Below the pieces are notes generated by a model. The model was not told where the DNA came from, searched no databases, and saw nothing but the letters and a program-made list of their open reading frames with translations. Positions 8,739-16,262 of a stretch of 64,000 nt of DNA are shown piece after piece; position 1 is the first letter of the stretch; each line of letters starts with the position of its first letter. The stretch lies in NCBI GenBank assembly GCA_021824175.1, contig JAKALP010000001.1, forward strand, positions 1-64,000, given 5' to 3'. This DNA comes from Deltaproteobacteria bacterium. Its GTDB lineage: Bacteria > Desulfobacterota > Desulfobacteria > Desulfobacterales > Desulfosarcinaceae. The translations under genes were made by a program, and so were the position numbers.

Positions 8739-10085
8739 ATGAAACGGACTATGGCATTGGGGCTTGGGTTGCTGATCTTGTTTATCCTCCAATGGGGGGC
8801 GGCCTGGGCCGCGGATGAGATCAGAATCGGCGTGGTTGGCCCCATGCGGTTTAATTACGGTCAGGAACAATGGAACGGCGCTGAGCTGGCGGCTGACGAG
8901 ATCAATGCCGCGGGAGGTGTCAAGGTGGGTGAAAAGAAATTGCCCATCAAACTGATCAAGGCCGATTCCAATGAATTTTTCAGCATCGCCGCGGCCGCCA
9001 ATGCCATGGAGCAGTTGATTTTGAAGGACAAATGCCATTTTGTAATGGGCGGCTTGTCCTCGGAGGCCACTCTGGCCATGCAGGATGTGGCCATGGACCA
9101 TAAGACCATTTTTTACAGTTGCGGTCCGGCAGCCCCCGAGCTTTGCAAACGCGTGGCCGAGAACTACAGCCGCTACAAATACTATTTCCGGGGCGCGCCT
9201 TACAACTCCATCTATCTGCAAAAAGGGGTGATTCACCAGTTGCGCAGCGTCATGGTGGCCATGAAAAAACAGATGAGCCTCGACAACTTCAAGGTGGCGT
9301 TGCTGATTGAAAAGGCGCTGTGGGCCGATGCCATGGTCAAGGAGTATGAGTCCGTGCTGCCCAAGATGGGCATTGAAATCGTGGGTACATGGCGCACCCA
9401 GCCTACGGCCAAAGATTTATCAGCCGAACTCAAGGCTATCGAAGCCACCCACCCCCACATCATCCTGGCGGTCATCAATGGGCCGGCCGGCATCACTTTG
9501 GGCCGCCAATATGGCGAGCTCAAGATTCCGGCCGTGGTCATGGGCATTATCAGCCAGGCCGGCACTTTGAAATACGCTGAGGCCACCCAGGGCATGGGAG
9601 ACTATGTCATGACCTCCACCCTCTTCACCCTGGACCTTGAAATCAATGACTTAACCAAACCCTTTGTGGATGGCTACTACCAGCGCTACAAAGAGGTCCC
9701 GCAATACACGGCCATGACCTATGCCATCATCCAGTCCAATCTCAAACCGAGCATCGAGAAAGCCGGGTCCCTGGACCCGGAGGTGCTGATCCCCCTGCTG
9801 GAAACCGCTGTGGGCAAATTTCCTGGAGGTATAACAGCCTTTCAGCGGGATGAATTGGGAAGGCCCCTGCATGACTTGGTCTGGGGGCCCAACTACTCCA
9901 CCGGCATCGCCGCCCAATGGCAGGAGGGCAAGCTGGTGCCGGTGTGGCCTTACTTTAAATGGATGAGCCCCTATTGGGAATTCAGTGTTGAACCACCCAA
10001 GGAGCAGGCCCACGCCCTTTCCTACAAAGGGCTGGTGCCATTCAAAATCGCGCCGTGGGTGCTGGAAGCGTACAAGAAGAAGTAA
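8739..10085 (+). CDS. Periplasmic substrate-binding protein, branched-chain amino acid (LivK/Peripla_BP_6) type
   Basis: A 448-residue secreted protein. Residues 1-25 form a signal peptide (MKRTMALGLGLLILFILQWG, cleavage near AWAADE). The mature part starts DEIRIGVVGPMRFNYGQEQW, followed by NGAELAADEINAAGGV, the usual opening of type I periplasmic binding proteins for branched-chain amino acids and amides. No permease or ATPase genes of the Liv type follow, so it is an orphan receptor or its transporter lies elsewhere. The downstream neighbour is a ModF-like ATPase separated by an intrinsic terminator. The ligand is unknown. Confidence 0.9.
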   Translation: MKRTMALGLGLLILFILQWGAAWAADEIRIGVVGPMRFNYGQEQWNGAELAADEINAAGGVKVGEKKLPIKLIKADSNEFFSIAAAANAMEQLILKDKCHFVMGGLSSEATLAMQDVAMDHKTIFYSCGPAAPELCKRVAENYSRYKYYFRGAPYNSIYLQKGVIHQLRSVMVAMKKQMSLDNFKVALLIEKALWADAMVKEYESVLPKMGIEIVGTWRTQPTAKDLSAELKAIEATHPHIILAVINGPAGITLGRQYGELKIPAVVMGIISQAGTLKYAEATQGMGDYVMTSTLFTLDLEINDLTKPFVDGYYQRYKEVPQYTAMTYAIIQSNLKPSIEKAGSLDPEVLIPLLETAVGKFPGGITAFQRDELGRPLHDLVWGPNYSTGIAAQWQEGKLVPVWPYFKWMSPYWEFSVEPPKEQAHALSYKGLVPFKIAPWVLEAYKKK

Positions 10086-10112
10086 AAACAATTCCTCTGA
10101 TACCGTCACCGG

Positions 10113-10141
10113 AAAGGGCATTGCTTGCAATGCCCTTTTTT
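10113..10141 (+). terminator. Rho-independent terminator of the binding protein gene
   Basis: AAAGGGCATTG and CAATGCCCTTT form an 11-bp stem around a CTTG-like loop, followed by a run of T (to 10141). It begins 28 nt after the stop codon. A possible ATG at 10125 for the next gene would fall inside this hairpin, which argues for the later start at 10158. Confidence 0.9.
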
Positions 10142-10157
10142 CGTTACAGTGCGGCCC

Positions 10158-11660
10158 ATGAATCAAAGTCCGTTTATTACTTTTAAGGATGTGGCCGTCC
10201 GGCTGGGCGAGCGCTGGGTAATTGAGGATGCCCGGTGGCAAATCCGCCAGGGGGAGCACTGGGTGATCTGGGGGCCCAACGGCGCGGGCAAAACCTCTCT
10301 GGCCAATACCCTGATGGGCACTACGGCCGTGGTGCGGGGCAATGTCGTACGCCACTATCTGGAAGATGCGGGTGGTTGCGGCGGCCGGGTGCCCATGGCG
10401 CTCTTCTCCGCCGAGCAATATCATCATCTCTACCAGCATGAACAGTTGCTCGATGAGATGCGCCATTTCAGCGGGCGCGGCGGCGATGCCACCCGCGCCG
10501 CTGATTGGTGGGATGCGGCCGTGGCCGGCGCCCAAACCTCAAAGAAAAATTCTTTTCTCCACCGCATCGTCGAACTCTTCGACATCGAGCGCCTGCGACC
10601 CAAGCCCGTCGTGGCACTCTCCTCCGGCGAAACCCGCAAATTACTACTGGCCCGGACCTTGTTGGCTGACCCCTGCCTGTTGATCTTAGATGAACCCTTC
10701 AACGGCCTGGATGCTGACTCACAAAGGAGTCTGACCCATGCCCTGACCCGCCTGGCCCAAGCCCGCACCCAAATGGTGCTGATCACCCACCGGCGCAAAG
10801 AAATCGCCGGGTTTTTCTCCCATGTCTTGGAGATGGACCAGGGCCGGCTGATTTGGCAAGGGACCAGGGAAGCGTTTCTGGCGCGCGTGGTGCCCTCTGC
10901 GCCCAATGCCGCAATCCAGCCTGCCGGGGGCGTGCTTCGGCAAAGCAGGGAAGAACTAAACGATGGCATGCCTTTGATCCGGATGGCTCAGGTATGCGTG
11001 CGTTTCGGCGAGCACCTGATCCTGGATCGCGTCGATTGGACCGTCCGGCCCGGCGAAAACTGGGCCTTGATCGGTCCCAACGGCGCCGGCAAGAGCACCC
11101 TGCTGGCCCTGATCACCGGCGACCAGCTCCAGGCTTATGCCAACCAAATACTTCTGTTTGGACGACCCAAAGGCTCGGGCGAATCGGTCTGGGAGATCAA
11201 GCAGTATATCGGTTTTGTCGGGGACACCTTGCAAGTGCGCTACCAGCGCGCCATGTCCGGCTTGGATGTGGTCTGTTCCGGTTTTTTTGACTCCGTGGGG
11301 CTCTATCGCCACTGTTCGCCCGACCAGCGTCGCCGGGCCGAGCAATGGGTCCAAACACTGGGTCTGGCGGATTTGGCCGGCCAACGCATGGCCCGGCTCT
11401 CCTTTGGGCAGCAGCGCCTGATTCTCATTGCCCGGGCCATGGTCAAAACCCCGCGATTGTTGATCTTGGATGAGCCCTGCAATGGGTTGGACAGCACCCA
11501 CCGCGCACGGCTGTTGGGCCTGTTGGAAACCATCGGCCGCGGCGGAACCACCCAACTGCTTTATGTGAGCCATCGCGCGGACGAGATTCCGATCTGCATC
11601 ACGCACCGGCTTTTTCTGGAGCGCGGCAAGGTTGTCGGGGTTCAGGGGCCGAATGGCTGA
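10158..11660 (+). CDS. modF: ModF-like tandem ABC ATPase
   Basis: A 500-residue soluble protein with two ABC ATPase domains. The first has GPNGAGKTSLANTLMG, LSSGETRKLLLARTLL and LLILDEPFNGLD. The second has GPNGAGKSTLLALITGD, LSFGQQRLILIARAM and LLILDEPCNGLD. The inter-motif region (GSGESVWEIKQYIGFVG, then SGFFDSVGLYR) closely recalls E. coli ModF. ModF is associated with molybdate transport but its role is not settled. No membrane segments and no mod permease genes are adjacent. The ATG at 10158 (MNQSPFITFKD) is used because upstream alternatives sit in the preceding terminator. Confidence 0.85.
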   Translation: MNQSPFITFKDVAVRLGERWVIEDARWQIRQGEHWVIWGPNGAGKTSLANTLMGTTAVVRGNVVRHYLEDAGGCGGRVPMALFSAEQYHHLYQHEQLLDEMRHFSGRGGDATRAADWWDAAVAGAQTSKKNSFLHRIVELFDIERLRPKPVVALSSGETRKLLLARTLLADPCLLILDEPFNGLDADSQRSLTHALTRLAQARTQMVLITHRRKEIAGFFSHVLEMDQGRLIWQGTREAFLARVVPSAPNAAIQPAGGVLRQSREELNDGMPLIRMAQVCVRFGEHLILDRVDWTVRPGENWALIGPNGAGKSTLLALITGDQLQAYANQILLFGRPKGSGESVWEIKQYIGFVGDTLQVRYQRAMSGLDVVCSGFFDSVGLYRHCSPDQRRRAEQWVQTLGLADLAGQRMARLSFGQQRLILIARAMVKTPRLLILDEPCNGLDSTHRARLLGLLETIGRGGTTQLLYVSHRADEIPICITHRLFLERGKVVGVQGPNG

Positions 11661-11696
11661 AACGGGCTTAATTGCAGGTTGAAGACTTCCGTCATG

Positions 11697-11775
11697 TCGT
11701 ACTCGTACTCGTACGCGTACTCGAATGATTTCTTAATATATTCGAGTACGAGTACGCGTACGAGTACGAGTACGA
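11697..11775. repeat. TCGTAC-hexamer hairpin element, copy 3
   Basis: It occupies much of the 349-nt gap 11661-12009 after modF. The left arm (11697-11725) is identical in hexamer order to copy 2. The right arm (11741-11775) carries one additional GTACGA unit. The loop is again exactly 15 nt and AT-rich but differs in sequence from copy 2. Apart from the ribosome binding site before 12010, nothing else recognisable is in the gap. Confidence 0.93.
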
Positions 11776-12009
11776 TAAATATTGGCTAACTCCTTTCCGC
11801 GGGCAATACCTGTGGCTTCCAGACCCAGGTTAAGAGGGCAGGGCGGATGGATCTAATCTCAAAACGATGGTATGCTATCTTTGGTGACATTCCAGAGGTA
11901 AGGATACCCTGGCATCAAGAGCACGGGCTTTTTATTCATCCTTTTTTCTTCATTTCCAGAATTCCCCGCACCCCCTCCGCCCAAGCCCACGCTGCAAGGA
12001 GCGCAATGC

Positions 12010-14010
12010 ATGCCTACCCTCAAGTCCATATTTACTTCACCCTTTCCCGATGAAGCCGATTTTCAGATGGAGGTTCATCCCGTCACCTTGGCGTTTATCG
12101 GCGGGTGCGCGTACCTGGAGCCGACTTTCCTGGAAGATCTCCAACGCAAGGCCCTGCCCCAGCAACGGTTTGCGGCCCTGCTGACCACCTTTTTCTATGC
12201 TGCCTTTGCCTGGCTGGATGCCGCCGTGGCCCCGGATCTCAAATACCAGTTGTGGTTCGTGCGCTTCGCGGTGGTCTGTCCCAGTTTTTTGGCGGTGTTG
12301 CTGCTGTCCTATTCCCGGCGCGCCTGGCCCTACTTCCAGTTCATGATGCTGGCCGGGGCGTTGGTGGGTGGCCTGGGGATCATCTACATGACCATGATCG
12401 GCAACCCGCTCATTGTGCGCACCTATTACGCCGGCATCATGCTGGTGCTGATGTTCCTCTACGGCTTCTTATGGTTGCGTTTTGTCTGGGCCAGCCTGTG
12501 CGGCTGGACCCTGATCGCCGCCTATGCCCTGGCGGTGGGTCTGACCAGGCAATTGCCAGCCGAGGTCATGACCAACAACGCCTTTTTCGGCATCAGCGCC
12601 AATTTGATCGGCATGGCCGTGGGGTATGCCATTGAGCGTTACCGGCGGCGCGATTTCTACATGCGCCATCTGCTTCAGACCCAGCGCCGCACCGTGGAAG
12701 CGGCCAAGGAGGTCCTGGAAGAACGCATCAGCGAACGCACCACCCTGCTGGCCCAGGCCAACGAAGAGCTACGGCGCGAGATCGAAGCCCACCAGCGCTT
12801 GTCCTGGGAGAAGCAGATGCTCGAAGGTCAACTGCGCCATGCCCAGAAGATGGAAGCCATCGGCACCTTGGCCGGCGGCATCGCCCATGACTTCAACAAC
12901 ATCCTGGCGGCCATCATGGGCCAGACCGAACTTGCCCTCATGCAGATCACCAACAAAAAAGAGGCGGAGCAGTGCCTGTCCGAAGTCATCAACGCCAGCT
13001 TGCGGGCCAAAGACCTGGTGGGCCAGATTCTGGCTTTCAGCCGCCAGAGCGAAAGCGAACTCAAGCCGCTGCAAATCAGCCTCGTGGTCAAGGAGGCCAT
13101 GCGCCTGATCAGGGCCACACTGCCGGCCTCCATCGCTATCCGGCAGCGCATCCTCGCCGTGGAGAGCATTGTGGTGGCGGACGCCACCCAAATCCATCAG
13201 ATCGTGATCAATTTGTGCACCAATGCGGCCCATGCCATGGAGGGCGCCAGCGGCACCCTGGAGATTTCCTTGATGGAAGAAGAAGTCCAGGCCCAAACCA
13301 CCCAAGATTCCGGCGCCTCTTCAGCCATGCAACCGGAACCCGGTCAATATGTCTGTCTGAGCGTGAGCGACACTGGGCACGGCATTCCCGAATATCTGCT
13401 GGAGCGCATCTTTGATCCTTACTTTACTACCAAGGCCAAGGGAGTGGGGACCGGTCTGGGGTTGGCCGTGGTGCGCGGCATTGTTCAGAACCACGGCGGT
13501 TTCATCCAGGTGAAGAGCACACCGGGCCAGGGCACCACCTTCAGGGTTTATCTGCCCTTGGTTCAAGGTTATCTCAAGCCCGATGATCAGGCTTTTCTTC
13601 ATACCCTGACCAAGGGCAATGAACATATTTTGCTGGTGGATGACGAAGAGGGGTTGGCGGAACTGGGCGCCAGACTGCTCACCACTTTAGGGTACCGCGT
13701 GGCGGCCTTTACTTCGGCCCAGCTGGCCGTAGAAGAATTTCGGACCCATCCCGAAGATTTTGACCTGGTGATAACCGATATGGTCATGCCGCACATGAAC
13801 GGCGAGCAGTTGGCCAGAGAGATTCTCGCTCTGCGGCCCCAGATGCCCATCATCGTCTACACCGGTTTCACTAACATCGTGGCCACCGAAAAGATCAAGC
13901 AGATGGGGGTCCGGGCCGTGTTGCGCAAACCCATCACCATCCAAGGTCTTTCCCAAACCATCCGCAAGGTGCTCAGGGAACGGGGCGCCGGGCCACCGCA
14001 AAAAGATTGA
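12010..14010 (+). CDS. Hybrid sensor histidine kinase with six membrane segments and receiver domain
   Basis: A 666-residue protein. About six hydrophobic segments span residues 55-208 (for example FAALLTTFFYAAFAWL and FMMLAGALVGGLGIIYM). A coiled linker follows (225-275), then an H-box with His293 in LAGGIAHDFNNILA, an N-box NLCTNAAHAM (401-410), G-boxes DTGHGIP and GTGLGLAVV, and a C-terminal receiver whose phospho-acceptor is Asp590 in LVITDMVMP. An AAGGAG site lies 8 nt before the ATG. There is no output domain, so a separate phosphotransfer or regulator partner is expected. The architecture resembles the quorum-sensing kinases CqsS and PhcS only in outline. It converges with, and overlaps by 38 bp, the next gene. 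Confidence 0.9.
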   Translation: MPTLKSIFTSPFPDEADFQMEVHPVTLAFIGGCAYLEPTFLEDLQRKALPQQRFAALLTTFFYAAFAWLDAAVAPDLKYQLWFVRFAVVCPSFLAVLLLSYSRRAWPYFQFMMLAGALVGGLGIIYMTMIGNPLIVRTYYAGIMLVLMFLYGFLWLRFVWASLCGWTLIAAYALAVGLTRQLPAEVMTNNAFFGISANLIGMAVGYAIERYRRRDFYMRHLLQTQRRTVEAAKEVLEERISERTTLLAQANEELRREIEAHQRLSWEKQMLEGQLRHAQKMEAIGTLAGGIAHDFNNILAAIMGQTELALMQITNKKEAEQCLSEVINASLRAKDLVGQILAFSRQSESELKPLQISLVVKEAMRLIRATLPASIAIRQRILAVESIVVADATQIHQIVINLCTNAAHAMEGASGTLEISLMEEEVQAQTTQDSGASSAMQPEPGQYVCLSVSDTGHGIPEYLLERIFDPYFTTKAKGVGTGLGLAVVRGIVQNHGGFIQVKSTPGQGTTFRVYLPLVQGYLKPDDQAFLHTLTKGNEHILLVDDEEGLAELGARLLTTLGYRVAAFTSAQLAVEEFRTHPEDFDLVITDMVMPHMNGEQLAREILALRPQMPIIVYTGFTNIVATEKIKQMGVRAVLRKPITIQGLSQTIRKVLRERGAGPPQKD

Positions 14011-15487
14011 CCCCTTCGGGCTCGGCCATGACCTCCACTTGCGATCCAAAGGGGGAGCCGTCAAAAAGGCCGCGCAATTCATTAGATGTGCGATAGATCA
14101 GGCGCCAGTACATCAGATGGTCCATTAAAAAGCGATAGGGATTGGTGGGCGCGAAATTGCCGATGATCAGGACCCCGCCCGGCTTTAGATGGTCGAAACA
14201 GCGCCGGATCATGGCCGTGATCACGCGCGGCTCCAGGTAGTCGCACAACCCCGAAGAATAGATGATGTCTTGCGGGCCAAAGTCTTGCTTGATCCGGCCG
14301 ATGGCCCATTTGATCACATTTTCATTCATGAATCGCACCCTGGCGCCATGACGGAAAGCCCCGGCCTGCAGGCTGGCGAACTGCAGGGCCTCATCATCGA
14401 TATCCACGCACAGAGCCTCGACCCGCTCGCTGTAACCGCCTTCGCCGAGCAGGTCAAACAGCTCGCGGCTCGGGCCGCAGGCCAAATTCAGAATGCGGAT
14501 CTTGGCATCGCCCGGCAAGCGCTGACGGCAGATTTGATCAAGGGTTTGATGCAGCAGCCGTCGCCGGCCTCGTACGGCCCTGGAGGGGACCTCTTCCAGT
14601 AAAAATCCATCGATCAGCCGCCCCAGTTTGCCGTCGCCGTTGGGCTGGTTGCGGTAGATCATCTCAATGGTCATAAAGTCGCCGGCATAGCCCTTGGGTT
14701 TATAGTAGGCCCGTTCGAAGATGCGGCTGCGCACCAGATAAGGAAACAACTCTTTGAACACGTACCCCCACAGCAGCTCCGAGCCCTCCTGGGCCTCAAT
14801 GAAGGCAGCCGCGCCACACAGTTTTGAAAAAAGGTCGTTGAGCACGGCCAATCCTTCCTGGTGCAAGGGGGGGGAAATGTCAGGGCCGCGTTCGGCTTGA
14901 AGACGATAGGCCACATCGAAGATGCGCGCTTTGAAGGCTTCCAGCTCCTGGTTGATCTGCTGCCATCCGGATGATCCCAAAAGATCGGGCGGCAGAGGCT
15001 GCAAACCCTTGAAATGCTCCTTGCCGGTGCTCAGCATGGCGGCATAGGCAGTCAGAGGGCCTCGGTCCGCCAATATCTGGCGAAAACGGCCGCACACCGA
15101 GCGCAGCACATACTCCAGAAAGCGGGCGTATAAAGGCGGGGCATCGGCGGCCATCCGGTCCAGGTGTATCTTGGCAAAGCGCCGCAACCGCGTCTCCGCG
15201 ACCGCCTTGACCCCGCGGGTGCGGGTCAATTGATCGAAAAAACCAATTTCTCCGAAAAAAGAGCCGGCGCCGATCAGGGCCACTACAATAGAGGTATTCT
15301 GAGCCGTATACGAAACTTCCAGCGTGCCTTCTTCGACGAAATAGAAACATTGGGCCTCGTCGCCCATGGTGATCAGATCCGTGCCCTGGGCGCAGATGAG
15401 CGGTTCGCCGAATGGCAGTACCCCGGCGATCAAGGTGGACTCATCGCCGGCGGTCTGGTTTAAAAGGGATGGGGTGTGTCTTTGCAT
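13973..15487 (-). CDS. Cyclic nucleotide-binding domain fused to class I SAM methyltransferase
   Basis: A 504-residue two-domain protein. Residues about 20-140 are a cNMP-binding/Crp-type beta-barrel (GDEAQCFYFVEEGTLEV, then GAGSFFGEIGFFD). Residues about 290-480 are a Rossmann methyltransferase with SAM motif ILNLACGPSRELFDLL near 332, acidic CVDIDDEAL and IIYSSGLCDYL. Proteins with this layout are often labelled 3-hydroxypalmitate methyl ester biosynthesis-like (PhcB-like). That substrate is a guess here. There is no DNA-binding helix-turn-helix, so it is not a Crp-type regulator. Its 3' end overlaps the hybrid kinase gene by 38 bp in convergent orientation. Confidence 0.82.
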   Translation of the reverse strand: MQRHTPSLLNQTAGDESTLIAGVLPFGEPLICAQGTDLITMGDEAQCFYFVEEGTLEVSYTAQNTSIVVALIGAGSFFGEIGFFDQLTRTRGVKAVAETRLRRFAKIHLDRMAADAPPLYARFLEYVLRSVCGRFRQILADRGPLTAYAAMLSTGKEHFKGLQPLPPDLLGSSGWQQINQELEAFKARIFDVAYRLQAERGPDISPPLHQEGLAVLNDLFSKLCGAAAFIEAQEGSELLWGYVFKELFPYLVRSRIFERAYYKPKGYAGDFMTIEMIYRNQPNGDGKLGRLIDGFLLEEVPSRAVRGRRRLLHQTLDQICRQRLPGDAKIRILNLACGPSRELFDLLGEGGYSERVEALCVDIDDEALQFASLQAGAFRHGARVRFMNENVIKWAIGRIKQDFGPQDIIYSSGLCDYLEPRVITAMIRRCFDHLKPGGVLIIGNFAPTNPYRFLMDHLMYWRLIYRTSNELRGLFDGSPFGSQVEVMAEPEGVNLFAVARRPVP

Positions 15488-15639
15488 GGAGCGCTCCTGA
15501 CTAAGTTTCGATTTTCTGATCCCTTGGGGCTTGCCGCCCGTTTCGTTGGGCCACGGCTGTAAACTTCCTGGGCGCCAGCGCCGTCATGGCATTTCAAAAA
15601 TAGCTTGCCAAAAAAAACCTAAAACTCAAAGGAGTTTTT

Positions 15640-15975
15640 ATGAAGCCCCTTACCTTGGCCGCTTTGGCTATGTTGATCCTCATGACCCTTTATGTGCTGG
15701 CTCCTTCGGTTGCCCAGGCCGGCGACACCATGCTGCGCTGCGGCAATCAACTTATTGAGAGAGGAGATTCGATGTTTAAGGTGGAGCAAGAGTGCGGGCC
15801 GCCGGTCTCCACCCGCAGGGTTGGCGAGCGCACCACCTTTACTGTTTTCAAGGATGCGCCGCTCAAAGTCAAGGATGCCATCTATATCGAGGAGTGGGTC
15901 TACAACAAGGACTCGGGGTATTACATTCTCACCTTTGAAGGCAGCCGGTTGGTGAGCAAGGAGTATTTCCGGTAA
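15640..15975 (+). CDS. Secreted DUF2845 family protein
   Basis: A 111-residue small exported protein. The signal peptide covers residues 1-27 (LALAMLILMTLYVLAPSVAQ-like core, cleavage after AQA). The mature part contains two cysteines (LRCGNQLIERGD and QECGPPVSTRR) and ends with EEWVYNKDSGYYILTFEG and SRLVSKEYF, matching DUF2845/SmpA-like small periplasmic proteins of unknown role. The start is supported by CAAAGGAG upstream. It stands alone between the methyltransferase gene (divergent) and ppdK. Confidence 0.8.
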   Translation: MKPLTLAALAMLILMTLYVLAPSVAQAGDTMLRCGNQLIERGDSMFKVEQECGPPVSTRRVGERTTFTVFKDAPLKVKDAIYIEEWVYNKDSGYYILTFEGSRLVSKEYFR

Positions 15976-15984
15976 AGCCAGTAG

Positions 15985-16001
15985 GGTGCGCTATGCGCAC
16001 C
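15985..16001. repeat. Short perfect hairpin GGTGCGC/GCGCACC
   Basis: Seven-bp arms around a TAT loop, ten nucleotides after the DUF2845 stop. The core (TAGGGTGCGCTATGCGCACC) looks like the dispersed intergenic hairpins found in many proteobacteria. There is no T-run. The remaining sequence up to the ppdK binding site (GAGAGGAATCGAAG) shows nothing else. Confidence 0.5.
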
Positions 16002-16262
16002 ATTTGAAGGATAGTGAAAATGCGCAGTTAATGACATTGAGTCGGCACTTGCTCCCTGCCTCCCAAGACTCTTTCCTTTCAGCGCCACTTAAGCTATATT
16101 GCCGCCCCACAAAAAGGTTTCTGTTCTTGAAACCCTCTGAATGCTCCACCGCCTTATTCATGCCGGCAAAGAACGGAAACCGCCCGAGGCGCGCCGACCA
16201 TGGCGCTTTTGTCATTGTTCAAAGGGGAAGGGATTTGACCTTATTCGTGAGAGGAATCGAAG

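Noticed and set aside
10125..10157. Upstream start for the ModF-like gene
   Set aside because: It falls within the terminator hairpin. The ATG at 10158 matches the family N-terminus.
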